Of a stretch of DNA of 64,000 nt, positions 56,899 to 64,000 are shown piece by piece. Numbering within the stretch: position 1 is the stretch's first letter; every line of letters starts with the position of its first letter. The notes under the pieces were generated by a model. It was not told where the DNA came from. It saw only the letters and a program-made list of their open reading frames with translations, and ran no database searches. Position numbers and translations under genes: made by a program. The DNA comes from Falsiroseomonas selenitidurans (GTDB lineage: Bacteria; Pseudomonadota; Alphaproteobacteria; Acetobacterales; Acetobacteraceae), in contig NZ_JAAVNE010000014.1 of NCBI RefSeq assembly GCF_012103215.1, positions 51,615 through 115,614 of the forward strand, given 5' to 3'.

Positions 56899-58408
56899 GC
56901 GCACCAGCTCCGGCGGCCCAGAGCCGCGCCAGATGTTCGTTCACCGCCGCCGCGGCATGCGGGCTGGACCAGCCGCGCTGCACCGGCTGGAAGCCACCCG
57001 TGCCCGGCGCCGCGCGGCGCTGCCGCAGCAGCCGGGCCAGCGTGTCCGCCAGCGCCGTCTCCGCCCCCGCCGTGGCGTGCAGCGCCAGCAGCAGCGCCAG
57101 CTCCGGCGCGCCGAGACTCTGGGCGAAGGCATCCTCCGGCCGGTTGCGGCCCACCGCCTCGGCGAAGCCGGCGGCATCCACCGCCAGGATGCCGGCGCGG
57201 CCGGCTGCCTCCCGCAGGGCCGCCAGCGCCTCCGCCCCCAGCAGCACCGGCAGGCGGCCGCGCCGCAGGAAGGGCTGCGCCACCTCCTCCGCTGCCTCGC
57301 CCAGGATCAGCAGCTGCTCGCAGCGCCGCTCGAACTCCGCCGCCGTCACCTGGAACAGCCGTGCGGCGAGGGCTTCGTCGGCGCCCAGCAGCAGGCCGAT
57401 GCGCGGCAGGCGATCCGCCCCCGCCGGGCCCGGCGCCACCGCCAGCGAGGCCAGGGTGGGCAGGAAGCTCGCCTCCCGCCAGGCGATCACCTGGCGCAGC
57501 ACGGCCAGGCCGGCACTGGTGGCGGCCTCCGCGAAGGGCGCGGCGCGGCAGATCGCGTCCAGGAAATCCGGCGTCGCGGCCGGGCGGGGGCGGGCGCGCA
57601 GATGCAGCCTTTCACCCGCGGCCGGCTGCACCATCGCCACCAGCTCCATCGCCACCAGCCGGTCCAGCCAGGCAGGGTCGAAGCGGCCATAGGCGACCAG
57701 GGCCTGGGGCAGCAGGCTGGTCCGCATCGGCGGCAGCGGCACCGCCACGGCGCGGGCGCCGCCCAGGCCCAGCAACGCCACCTCCAGCCGCGCCTCCGGC
57801 GGCAGCGGCGCGCCGGCACGCAGCACCACCAGCAGCTCCCCGGCGGCGGAGGTCAGCACCTCCAGCTCCTCTAGCGGCGGCGCGCCCTCCACGGCGCGGC
57901 CGCGCACCGCCGGCAGCCGGGCCAGCACCTCCGCGAAGGCGCCGAAGGGCGGCGCGCCGGCCTGCAGCAGGGCGTCCAGCTCCGGGTTGGCGCCGGCGTC
58001 GCGCAGCAGGGCGAAGGCCGCCTCCGGCGCTTCGGCCAGCGCCCGCGGCAGGTCGCCCGGCAAATCGGTGTCGCGCAGCCGGCTGCGCCGCAGCGCCGGC
58101 CCGGTGGCGAGCCTCACCTCCGGCGCGGTGGCCGGGCCGGAGGGCCCGGCCGAGTTGCCTTCGGCGGCTTCAGGCTCTGCCAGCAGCAGGACGAAGCCAT
58201 GCGCCACCGCGTCGGGCCCGGCCGCCAGGTTCGACCGCGGGTGGAAGCCGCAATGCAGGATGGGGAGGGCGATCTCGCCGGCCTGGACCGAGAGCTCGGC
58301 GGCTTCGCCGGCCCGGGCGATCGCCCAGCCCAGCGCCAGCACGCGCCGTCCCGGCAGCTCCGCCACGCAATCCAGGCCCAGTTGCAGCGTCTCATCCGCG
58401 ACGGCCAA
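56891..58408 (-). CDS. Unknown 505-residue protein of the glycan operon
   Basis: Begins with TTG at 58408, with AGGAGG seven bases upstream and a promoter-like pair further up. Alanine- and leucine-rich (very high GC third positions), no signal peptide, no membrane helix. The first 100 residues look beta-rich (LDCVAELPGRRVLALGWAI, a pattern of glycan-associated beta domains), the rest alternates beta/alpha with runs like LPRIGLLLGADEALAARLF and CEQLLILGEAAEEVAQPF. I recognise no family. Coupling to two glycosyltransferases suggests a part in making or controlling the glycan. Confidence 0.65.
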   Translation of the reverse strand: MAVADETLQLGLDCVAELPGRRVLALGWAIARAGEAAELSVQAGEIALPILHCGFHPRSNLAAGPDAVAHGFVLLLAEPEAAEGNSAGPSGPATAPEVRLATGPALRRSRLRDTDLPGDLPRALAEAPEAAFALLRDAGANPELDALLQAGAPPFGAFAEVLARLPAVRGRAVEGAPPLEELEVLTSAAGELLVVLRAGAPLPPEARLEVALLGLGGARAVAVPLPPMRTSLLPQALVAYGRFDPAWLDRLVAMELVAMVQPAAGERLHLRARPRPAATPDFLDAICRAAPFAEAATSAGLAVLRQVIAWREASFLPTLASLAVAPGPAGADRLPRIGLLLGADEALAARLFQVTAAEFERRCEQLLILGEAAEEVAQPFLRRGRLPVLLGAEALAALREAAGRAGILAVDAAGFAEAVGRNRPEDAFAQSLGAPELALLLALHATAGAETALADTLARLLRQRRAAPGTGGFQPVQRGWSSPHAAAAVNEHLARLWAAGAGAHG

Positions 58409-58452
58409 GCGGCAGCCTCCTGTCCCCGGGCCGTGCGGCCCGCCCGCGGCCT

Positions 58453-58481
58453 CTGAAACGTGCTAAGCGGCGGCGAGTCAA
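58453..58481 (-). promoter_or_regulatory. Candidate promoter for the minus-strand glycan operon
   Basis: On the minus strand, TTGACT (58481-58476), 17 bases, TTTCAG (58458-58453), leading to the TTG start at 58408 with AGGAGG in between. Confidence 0.45.
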
Positions 58482-58508
58482 CCGGAGCCGATGCCGTCGC
58501 CCGGCCGA

Positions 58509-58536
58509 TTGCCTATCGCCGCGCCGGCAGGATAAA
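58509..58536 (+). promoter_or_regulatory. Candidate promoter for the plus-strand glycan genes
   Basis: TTGCCT (58509-58514), 16 bases, GATAAA (58531-58536). The leader up to ATG 58624 contains a GCCGGG/CCCGGC hairpin (about 58557-58574). Confidence 0.4.
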
Positions 58537-58623
58537 GGGATAGCCTTTCCGCGTCGCGCCGGGACCCTTCCCGGCGTGGCGCGCGGGCCCGCCGGACGGG
58601 CCTGAACCCAGATTGGACCCGGA

Positions 58624-59481
58624 ATGACCCTGCCCTACCACCGGATGCTCGTCGAGGAGGTGCTCCGCCCGTTGCGGAACCGCTCGGTCTGTTTCCTGCC
58701 GAATTCGGGCAATGCGGGCGATTCGCTGATCAACCTGGCCACGCTGCACTGCTTTGACCGGCTCGGCATCCGGTTCGAGGCGGTGGGCGTCGGCGCCAAC
58801 GTCGCCGGGCGGACGGTGCTGCTGGGCGGCGGCGGCAACTTCATCCCGGCCTATGCCACGATTCGCAATGCCTTCACCGATTTCCTCGACAAGGCGAAGG
58901 AGATCATCCTGCTGCCGCACACGGTGCGCGGCAACGAGGATTTGCTGGCGCGGATGGGCCGGAACGTGACGTTGATCTGCCGCGACGTCGAAAGCTATCA
59001 GCACGCGGCGACCCATGCGGCGCAGGCGCTGGTCCTGCTGGGCCATGACATGGCCTTCCACACCGACCTGCCGCGCCTGCTCGATTCGACCGAGGCGGCC
59101 GCCAGCTACCAGCCCGCCTTCGTGGAGGCGCTGGAGAAGGCCAAGGTCGACCTGCCCGCGCTGCAGCGCAAGGCGCGGGTCTTCTATGCCCGGCACGACG
59201 GCGAAAGCGCCGGGCGTATCGGCGGCGCGGACGCCGACATCTCGCAGATCTTCGCCTTCGGCACCTGGCCGGGCAAGGCGCAGGGTGCCGCCTGGGCGCT
59301 GCTGGAAATGATCCGCACCTCCCCGCCGATCGAGACGGACCGGCTGCATGTCGGCATCGGCGCCGCCCTGCTGGGCAAGGACTGCGTCCTGCACGACAAC
59401 AACTATGGGAAGAATGCGGGGGTTTGGCGGCACAGCCTTCGTCACCATTTCCCGCATGTCGCCTTCAAGGCGAAGACCTGA
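58624..59481 (+). CDS. Polysaccharide pyruvyl transferase family protein
   Basis: 285 residues. Signature NSGNAGDSLINLATLHCFDRLG at the N-terminus (written in part) followed by TVLLGGGGNFIPAY and IILLPHTVRGNEDLL, with VTLICRDVESYQHA and LLGHDMAFH, matching the PS_pyruv_trans fold (CsaB/GumL/ExoV group). Such enzymes attach pyruvate ketals from PEP to sugars, or in relatives act as glycosyltransferases. The C-terminus has HVGIGAALLGKDCVLHDNNYGKNAGVW with the conserved H-DN-YGK core. It leads a plus-strand set with the GT14-like gene 64 bases downstream. Confidence 0.85.
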   Translation: MTLPYHRMLVEEVLRPLRNRSVCFLPNSGNAGDSLINLATLHCFDRLGIRFEAVGVGANVAGRTVLLGGGGNFIPAYATIRNAFTDFLDKAKEIILLPHTVRGNEDLLARMGRNVTLICRDVESYQHAATHAAQALVLLGHDMAFHTDLPRLLDSTEAAASYQPAFVEALEKAKVDLPALQRKARVFYARHDGESAGRIGGADADISQIFAFGTWPGKAQGAAWALLEMIRTSPPIETDRLHVGIGAALLGKDCVLHDNNYGKNAGVWRHSLRHHFPHVAFKAKT

Positions 59482-59545
59482 ACGCAATGAACCAGGTGCG
59501 GCGCGGCTGCCCCAGGGCGTCGGCCCCCAGGGGAGGAATCACGGC

Positions 59546-60427
59546 TTGAAGCGCAACGCCTTTCTGGTGCTGGCGCATCGTGCGCCGGCGCTGTGCCGGC
59601 GCCTGATCGGCCGGCTGCGGCCGATGGGCGACGTCTATCTCCATGTCGACCAGAAGGTGGCGGCCGAACCCTTCGCCCCGCCGCCGGAGGACGTGGCCGA
59701 GGGGCTGGGCGAGGTTTTTCTGGCCAACCGCCGCGCCGATATCCGCTGGGGTTCCTTCGCCATGGTCCAGGCGACGCTGGACCTGCTGGAGGATGCGCAG
59801 CACGCCGAGCCCTATGCGCGCTTCACGCTGCTGTCCGGCGACAGCTACCCGGTGCAGCCGGATGCCGCCATCCACGCCATGCTGTCCGGCGACCGCGACC
59901 ACATCAGCGCCGCCGATACCTCGCGCGACGAGCGTCGCAGCCGGATCGAGCGGGTCTATGCCCCGGATACCTTCATCGGCCAGATCAAGGCGCCCTTCCA
60001 TGAGCGCCACCTGCGGCCGGAGGATTGGCCGGCTTTGGAGCAGGCCATGCGCCTGTTGCCGGAACGCGAGGCCTTCATCCGCCGCACCGGCTATTTCATC
60101 GGCAGCCAGTGGTGGTCGCTGACCGGCCGCTCGGTGGAGGCGATCCGGGCCTATCTGCACGAGAACCCGGCCTTCGCCATGCATTTCCGCTATTCCAGCA
60201 TCCCGGACGAGGCGTTCTTCCAGACCGCCTACATGGCCGCGGCGCCCGATGCGACGAAGCGCGTCAACAGCCCGGTGCACGCGAAATGGGATTCCATCCC
60301 GCGCCCCTTCGAATACACGCATGCTGAGGAACTGCCGCTGCTGCTGGGGCTGAAGCAGCCCTTCGCCCGCAAATTCGGCGACAGTTCCTTCCCGCTGCTG
60401 GACCTGCTGGACGCGCGGGCGGCCTGA
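59546..60427 (+). CDS. Core-2/I-branching (GT14-type) glycosyltransferase
   Basis: 293 residues from TTG 59546, with GGAGG (59532-59536) nine bases upstream. Start NAFLVLAHRAPALCRRL and YLHVDQKV are typical of bacterial beta-1,6-N-acetylglucosaminyl/xylosyl-transferase-like proteins, with FTLLSGDSYPVQP (the S-G-D-x-x-P element), YFIGSQWWSLTGRSVEAI and IPDEAFFQT (the P-D-E catalytic site). It transfers a sugar to make a branch. The end of the gene is followed by a short tandem repeat that belongs to the convergent cysQ gene. Confidence 0.85.
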   Translation: MKRNAFLVLAHRAPALCRRLIGRLRPMGDVYLHVDQKVAAEPFAPPPEDVAEGLGEVFLANRRADIRWGSFAMVQATLDLLEDAQHAEPYARFTLLSGDSYPVQPDAAIHAMLSGDRDHISAADTSRDERRSRIERVYAPDTFIGQIKAPFHERHLRPEDWPALEQAMRLLPEREAFIRRTGYFIGSQWWSLTGRSVEAIRAYLHENPAFAMHFRYSSIPDEAFFQTAYMAAAPDATKRVNSPVHAKWDSIPRPFEYTHAEELPLLLGLKQPFARKFGDSSFPLLDLLDARAA

Positions 60428-60444
60428 CCGGCCGCGCCCGAGGC

Positions 60445-60504
60445 CCCTCAACCCGCGCCGCAGGCCCTCAGTCCGCGCCCCAGGCCCTCAATCCGCGCCC
60501 CAGG
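60445..60504. repeat. Three tandem copies of a 20-bp unit over the 3' end of cysQ
   Basis: Units at 60445-60464, 60465-60484 and 60485-60504 of the form CCCTCA-rYCCGCGCCsCAGG, differing at three positions. The third copy includes the cysQ stop codon (TCA at 60488-60490 on the plus strand) and its last codons, so the first two are duplications of that gene end into the intergenic space. Confidence 0.85.
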
Positions 60505-61276
60505 CGACGAACCCCCCGTTGCGGAATCCCGCCGCGGTCTTGCCGTAGCGGAATGGCGCGCCCGCTGGCGTCACCACCCGGCCGCCGGCGGCTTCCAGCA
60601 CCGCCTGGCCCGCCGCGGTGTCCCATTCCATGGTCGGGCCGAAGCGCGGATAGACATCCGCCACCCCCTCCGCCAGCAGGCAGAACTTCAGCGAGGACCC
60701 GATCGCCCGGTGCTCGCCGATCGGCAGCCCGGCCAGGAAGGCCTCCGTCTCCGCATCCAGGTGCGACCGGCTGGCCACCGCGGTCCAGTCCGCCGCCGGG
60801 CGTGGCCGGGCGCGGATCGGCCGCCAGGCGGCGCGGGCCGGATCGGCGCCGGGCGGCAACGCCGCCATCGCGGCGCCCAGCCCCACCGCGCCGCGCCAGA
60901 TCCGCCCCAGCGCCGGCGCATAGACCACGCCGCAGACCGGCCGCCCATCCTCCACCAGCGCGATGTTCACCGTGAACTCCCCGGACGGCCCGAGGAATTC
61001 GCGCGTGCCATCCAGCGGATCCACCAGGATGAAGCGGCTGCCGGCGGGCGGCACCGGGCGGTCCGCATCCTCCTCCGACACCACGGCGATGCCCGGCGCG
61101 GCGGCGGGCAGGCCGGCGGCGATCACCGCCTCTGCCGCCAGATCGGCCTCGGTCAGCGGCGAGCCATCCTGCTTGGCGGAGACGTCGTGCGGCCGGGCGC
61201 GGATCTCGACGATGCGCGCCCCGGCCTCGGCGGCGATGGCGGCGAAGCGGGCCAGCAGGCCGGCGGGTTCGGTCAT
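60488..61276 (-). CDS. cysQ: 3'(2'),5'-bisphosphate nucleotidase (PAP phosphatase)
   Basis: 262 residues of the inositol-monophosphatase superfamily. Metal ligands are visible in VSEEDADR (Glu-Glu-Asp), ILVDPLDGTREFL (Asp-Pro-Leu-Asp-Gly-Thr) and EWDTAAGQAVLEAAGG (Trp-Asp). KQDGSPLTEADLAAE near residue 36 is the usual CysQ start motif. It converts PAP, the by-product of PAPS-dependent sulfation, to AMP and phosphate. Its position next to two sulfotransferase genes fits this role. Divergent from them across a 234-base gap. Confidence 0.94.
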   Translation of the reverse strand: MTEPAGLLARFAAIAAEAGARIVEIRARPHDVSAKQDGSPLTEADLAAEAVIAAGLPAAAPGIAVVSEEDADRPVPPAGSRFILVDPLDGTREFLGPSGEFTVNIALVEDGRPVCGVVYAPALGRIWRGAVGLGAAMAALPPGADPARAAWRPIRARPRPAADWTAVASRSHLDAETEAFLAGLPIGEHRAIGSSLKFCLLAEGVADVYPRFGPTMEWDTAAGQAVLEAAGGRVVTPAGAPFRYGKTAAGFRNGGFVAWGAD

Positions 61277-61510
61277 CGGCGTGGCATCATGGCTGGCGGT
61301 CCCCCGATCTGGCCGGCCGCGCTGCCTTGCGCGGGCGCGCCTGCCTTGCCGGCCGCAGGGTTGTCATGGGATAGCCGGGCGGGCAAGCCGGTGGAGGGGC
61401 GGATCTTTTCCATGCACGAGGATGCCTGCGACGTGCCCGGCCGGCCCCCCCAGCATTCCCGCGGGAGGCGCGCCCTGGGGCGCCCGGGGCCAGGCTAGCG
61501 GAAGCCGATC

Positions 61511-62308
61511 ATGCCGCCCCTGGACCTGCTTTTCGCCGGCCGGATCGAGGCCTATCTGCGCGCCGCCTCGCTGCTGCCCGGACCCTGCATCTTCGTCCAC
61601 GTGCCGAAGACCGCCGGCACCTCGCTGCGCGCTGAACTGGCCGCGCTGCTGCCGCCCGACGCGAACATCTATGTCGACTACACGGACACCACCCGCAGCT
61701 TCCATGCGCGGCTGGACGATGCGGTGGCGCGCTTCCTGGCGCAGGCCGCGCCGCGCGGCATCCGCTTTGCCTCCGGCCACATCCAGGGCCGCCATGTGGC
61801 GCAGATCGCGCAGGCCCTGCCGGGCGCGCGCTTCATCACCTTCCTGCGCGATCCGGTGGCGCGCGTGGTGTCGGATTACCGCCACCAGCGGTCGCCGCGG
61901 CATCCGGGGCACGAGGCCTTCCGGGCCCGGGTGCCGACGCTCGACGCCTATCTCGACCAGCCGGGGGAGCGGGAGAAGGCGGCGCTGCACCTGCTGCCCT
62001 GGGACCTGCTGCGCGAGGGGGACGCCGCCGCCTGCATCGCCCATCTGCACCAGCACTATGCCTGCGTCGGGGTGCAGGAGATGTACGACCTGTCCTTCCG
62101 CCTGGTCGCCGCCCTGGCCGGGGCGCCGCGGGCGCCGCGACTGCGCGCCAATGTCGCCGATGATTCGGATGGCGGCCTGAGCGTGACACCGGCGCAGGCG
62201 GCCCGCATCCGCGCCCTCAACCCCATCGACCTGGCCCTGTGGCAGCATGTCTCGGACGGGCTGCGCGGCGTGCAGGGCCGCCTGACCAACGCGCTGGTGC
62301 CGGCCTGA
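61511..62308 (+). CDS. Sulfotransferase, family 2 type (copy 1)
   Basis: 265 residues. The 5'-phosphosulfate loop IFVHVPKTAGTSLRAEL lies at about residues 30-46 and the 3'-phosphate-binding motif FITFLRDPVARVVSDYRHQR at about 116-135, with Arg and Ser in the expected places. This is the Sulfotransfer_2 group (heparan 2-O and related carbohydrate sulfotransferases). It should transfer sulfate from PAPS to a sugar hydroxyl, probably on the glycan made by neighbouring genes. It closely parallels the next gene (start LLFAGRIEAY versus LLFAGQFDAW). Confidence 0.85.
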   Translation: MPPLDLLFAGRIEAYLRAASLLPGPCIFVHVPKTAGTSLRAELAALLPPDANIYVDYTDTTRSFHARLDDAVARFLAQAAPRGIRFASGHIQGRHVAQIAQALPGARFITFLRDPVARVVSDYRHQRSPRHPGHEAFRARVPTLDAYLDQPGEREKAALHLLPWDLLREGDAAACIAHLHQHYACVGVQEMYDLSFRLVAALAGAPRAPRLRANVADDSDGGLSVTPAQAARIRALNPIDLALWQHVSDGLRGVQGRLTNALVPA

Positions 62309-62414
62309 GCGTGCGTGATTCACCCCGGATCCCATTGAGGGGAACCCGCGGCTGCCGGAGGCCCGACGCGCCGAGTGACGCGCAGCTTCCTTCACCCATG
62401 CTGAGGCCGCGCCG

Positions 62415-63239
62415 GTGACGCCGCTGCAATTGCTGTTCGCGGGGCAGTTCGATGCCTGGGCGGCGGCGCTCGGCGGGCCGCCGCCACTGTGGCTGTTCGT
62501 GCATGTGCCGAAGACGGCCGGATCCTCCCTGGCGGCGGAGTTGGCGCAGGACTGGGCGCCCTATCGCAGCCTGCACATCGACCATCTGGACCGCAGCCGC
62601 CCCGCCCTGGCGCGCTACGACACGGTGGTGGAACAGGCGCTGGAGGCCTGGCGCGCCGCGCCCTTCCGCTTCGCCTCCGGCCATGTGCAGCAACGCCACG
62701 TGGCGCGGCTGGCCCAGGGCATCCCCGGGGTGCGGCTGTTCACCATGCTGCGCGAGCCGGGTGCGCGGCTGGTCTCGGACTATCTCTACCAACGGTCCGA
62801 GATGCACCCGCTGGCCGAGGAGGTGCGCCGCCGCATCCCGGATTTCGACGCCTTCCTGGACCTGCCCGGCCAGCGCAACCGGGCCGCGCGCCACCTGGTG
62901 CCGAAGCCGATCGTGGATGCCGGCGACGCCGCGGCGGCGATCGCGCATGTGGAGGCGCATTTCGCCTTCCTCGGCCTGCAGGAGATCTATGACACCGGCT
63001 TCCGGGCGCTGACCTTCCTGGCCGGGCGGGTGCGCCCGCCGGCGGCGCGGCTGCGGGTGAACAGCGCCGCGGCGGCGGAGCGGGCGGAGATCGGCGCCCG
63101 CCTGGCCGATCCGGCGCTGGCCCAGCGCATCGCCGCGCGCAATGCGCTGGATCTGGCGATCCATCGGCATTTCGCGGCGCGCTGGGCGGCGATCGCCGCG
63201 CCGCTGGAGGAATGGCTGGCGGCGGCGTGGCCGGGCTGA
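62415..63239 (+). CDS. Sulfotransferase, family 2 type (copy 2)
   Basis: 274 residues from GTG 62415. Phosphosulfate loop LFVHVPKTAGSSLAAEL (about 30-46) and 3'-phosphate site LFTMLREPGARLVSDYLYQRS (about 113-133). Shared runs with copy 1 include RFASGH-Q-RHVA and GLQEIYDTGFRAL versus GVQEMYDLSFRLV, so the pair arose by tandem duplication and then diverged. Different sequence in the acceptor region suggests different target positions. No Shine-Dalgarno sequence of note precedes the GTG. Confidence 0.82.
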   Translation: MTPLQLLFAGQFDAWAAALGGPPPLWLFVHVPKTAGSSLAAELAQDWAPYRSLHIDHLDRSRPALARYDTVVEQALEAWRAAPFRFASGHVQQRHVARLAQGIPGVRLFTMLREPGARLVSDYLYQRSEMHPLAEEVRRRIPDFDAFLDLPGQRNRAARHLVPKPIVDAGDAAAAIAHVEAHFAFLGLQEIYDTGFRALTFLAGRVRPPAARLRVNSAAAAERAEIGARLADPALAQRIAARNALDLAIHRHFAARWAAIAAPLEEWLAAAWPG

Positions 63240-63243
63240 GAGG

Positions 63244-63299
63244 CCGTCCCGCCCGCGGCCTTCAGCCGTCCCGCCCGCGTCCTTCAGCCGACCCGCCCG
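63244..63299. repeat. Tandem 22-bp repeats over the 3' end of the last gene
   Basis: Full units at 63244-63265 and 63266-63287 (CCGTCCCGCCCGCGkCCTTCAG) and a partial third from 63288. The second unit contains the stop codon of the minus-strand gene (TCA 63284-63286); the first repeats that gene end downstream. Same type of event as at cysQ. Confidence 0.8.
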
Positions 63300-64000
63300 G
63301 TCGGGCGCGGCGGCTCCGGCCGGCTGGCCTCCACCGCCGCGGCCATGGCGCGGCCACGCTCGGCCCAGGCCTCCTGCTCTTCCGCCGGCAGCGCGGCCAG
63401 GCGGGCGGCGCGGCGGGCCAGGGTGGGCAGCACCTCCAGCAGCGCCGCCAGCATGGCGCGGTCGCCGAGGCCGGGCAGCTTGGCCATCGCCGCCGCCGTC
63501 GCCTGCGTCTCCAGCCGCCAGAACGGGCCGAACTGGTCGGTGCCACCCTCCGGCCAGGTCTCGAACATCGCCGGCCAGCCCCTGATGCGCCGGAATTCCA
63601 GCCCCACCGTGCCGCGCCGGTCGAACAGCTTCAGCCGAACCTCCTTCCACACCCCCGCCGCCGCCACCAGGCCGGTGAGGCCCATGTCCAGATGGCGGTA
63701 GCTGCCATCGGCGTTGGCGGTGTGCTGGTACAGCTTCAGGTCGCGGAAGTCGGCGCTGCCGGTGATCCCGCCCGGCGCCGCCTCCGGCCCCAGCGTCGCG
63801 GCGGGGGCGGAGAGCATCATCGGGGCCGGCGCCGGGGCGGGGGGCAGCGGCGGCGCGCCGGCCTCGGCCACCGGCATGGGCGGTGGCGCTGGCGACGGGT
63901 TGGCGGCGAGGGCGGCCAGCGCCACCTCCGCCAGCGAGGGCTCCGCTGCCACAGGCTCCGCCGGCGCGGCGGGCAGCGGCGCGGGCATCGGGGCGCCGGG
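63284..64000 (-). CDS. Unknown protein, Pro/Ala-rich linker plus C-terminal domain (5' end probably cut off)
   Basis: At least 234 residues if it starts at ATG 63988, but the frame remains open to the right edge and the visible start is a low-complexity Pro/Ala linker (about 60 residues), so the true N-terminus is probably outside. The C-terminal part reads ITGSADFRDLKLYQHTANADG, RHLDMGLTGLVAAAGVWKEVRLKLFDRRG and FRRIRGWPAMFETWPEGG, a beta-rich domain with conserved-looking Trp and Gly that I cannot assign. It neighbours the sulfotransferases and may belong to the glycan region. Confidence 0.6.
   Translation of the reverse strand, partial: PGAPMPAPLPAAPAEPVAAEPSLAEVALAALAANPSPAPPPMPVAEAGAPPLPPAPAPAPMMLSAPAATLGPEAAPGGITGSADFRDLKLYQHTANADGSYRHLDMGLTGLVAAAGVWKEVRLKLFDRRGTVGLEFRRIRGWPAMFETWPEGGTDQFGPFWRLETQATAAAMAKLPGLGDRAMLAALLEVLPTLARRAARLAALPAEEQEAWAERGRAMAAAVEASRPEPPRPTGRVG

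Noticed and set aside
54628..58605. A plus-strand open frame of 1325 codons
   Set aside because: Antisense to two glycosyltransferases and the unknown operon gene; Pro/Arg/Ala-rich with no motifs.
60445..60504. A small CRISPR array
   Set aside because: The 20-bp units are directly adjacent with no spacers, and no cas genes are present.

Overview
The window is high-GC DNA (roughly 70 percent) with tightly packed genes and no sign of phage, insertion sequences or CRISPR. The gene content and several local gene orders point to an alphaproteobacterium of the Acetobacteraceae, most likely Roseomonas-like. The supporting features are tig-clpP-clpX-lon-hup with tRNA genes around it, nuoA-N followed by birA-coaX-rnj-DUF1467-proS-lolCD-dnaE, and a TctC/Bug solute receptor. 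The genus is inference.

Layout. 1-2847 (minus strand): a sulfotransferase cut by the left edge, a GNAT acetyltransferase, an orphan ParA-like ATPase and a small secreted protein. 2912-9203 (plus): bifunctional NAD(P)HX repair enzyme, malonyl-CoA decarboxylase, an MFS exporter, a TctC receptor and an Fe(II)/2-oxoglutarate oxygenase. 9234-12219 (minus): a three-gene phosphorelay (CHASE3 histidine kinase, single-domain receiver, receiver-HWE kinase) with overlapping stop/start codons and no DNA-binding output. Divergent from it are a homodimeric E1-type 2-oxoacid dehydrogenase/transketolase relative and a methyltransferase. 15885-23229: tRNA-Leu, a proteostasis block (trigger factor, ClpP, ClpX, Lon), HU and tRNA-Val. 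23582-25547: a CsgG-like lipoprotein coupled to a Sel1-repeat lipoprotein, then tRNA-Asp. 25833-40287: all 14 complex I genes, interrupted only by an 89-codon pentapeptide-repeat gene between nuoF and nuoG. 40292-51572: birA, coaX, RNase J, a DUF1467 gene, a structured untranslated RNA ending in a strong terminator, proS, lolC, lolD, a deaminase on the other strand, and dnaE. 51659-64000: a surface-polysaccharide region with several glycosyltransferases, a pyruvyl-transferase relative, two proteins of unknown function, a fluoroacetate-dehalogenase-like hydrolase, CysQ, and two tandem PAPS-type sulfotransferases.

How it fits together. Respiration (complex I), protein quality control and envelope biogenesis make up most of the core part. 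The right end reads as an accessory glycan-building region in which CysQ would remove the PAP left by the neighbouring sulfotransferases, so a sulfated surface polymer or glycolipid is a reasonable hypothesis.

The observations most worth following are the structured RNA at 43967-44150, the pentapeptide protein inside the nuo operon, the self-closing tRNA-Asp transcript, the sulfation/glycan region, and two independent 20-22 bp tandem repeats that duplicate gene 3' ends. I did not find a system I could claim with certainty to be undescribed.
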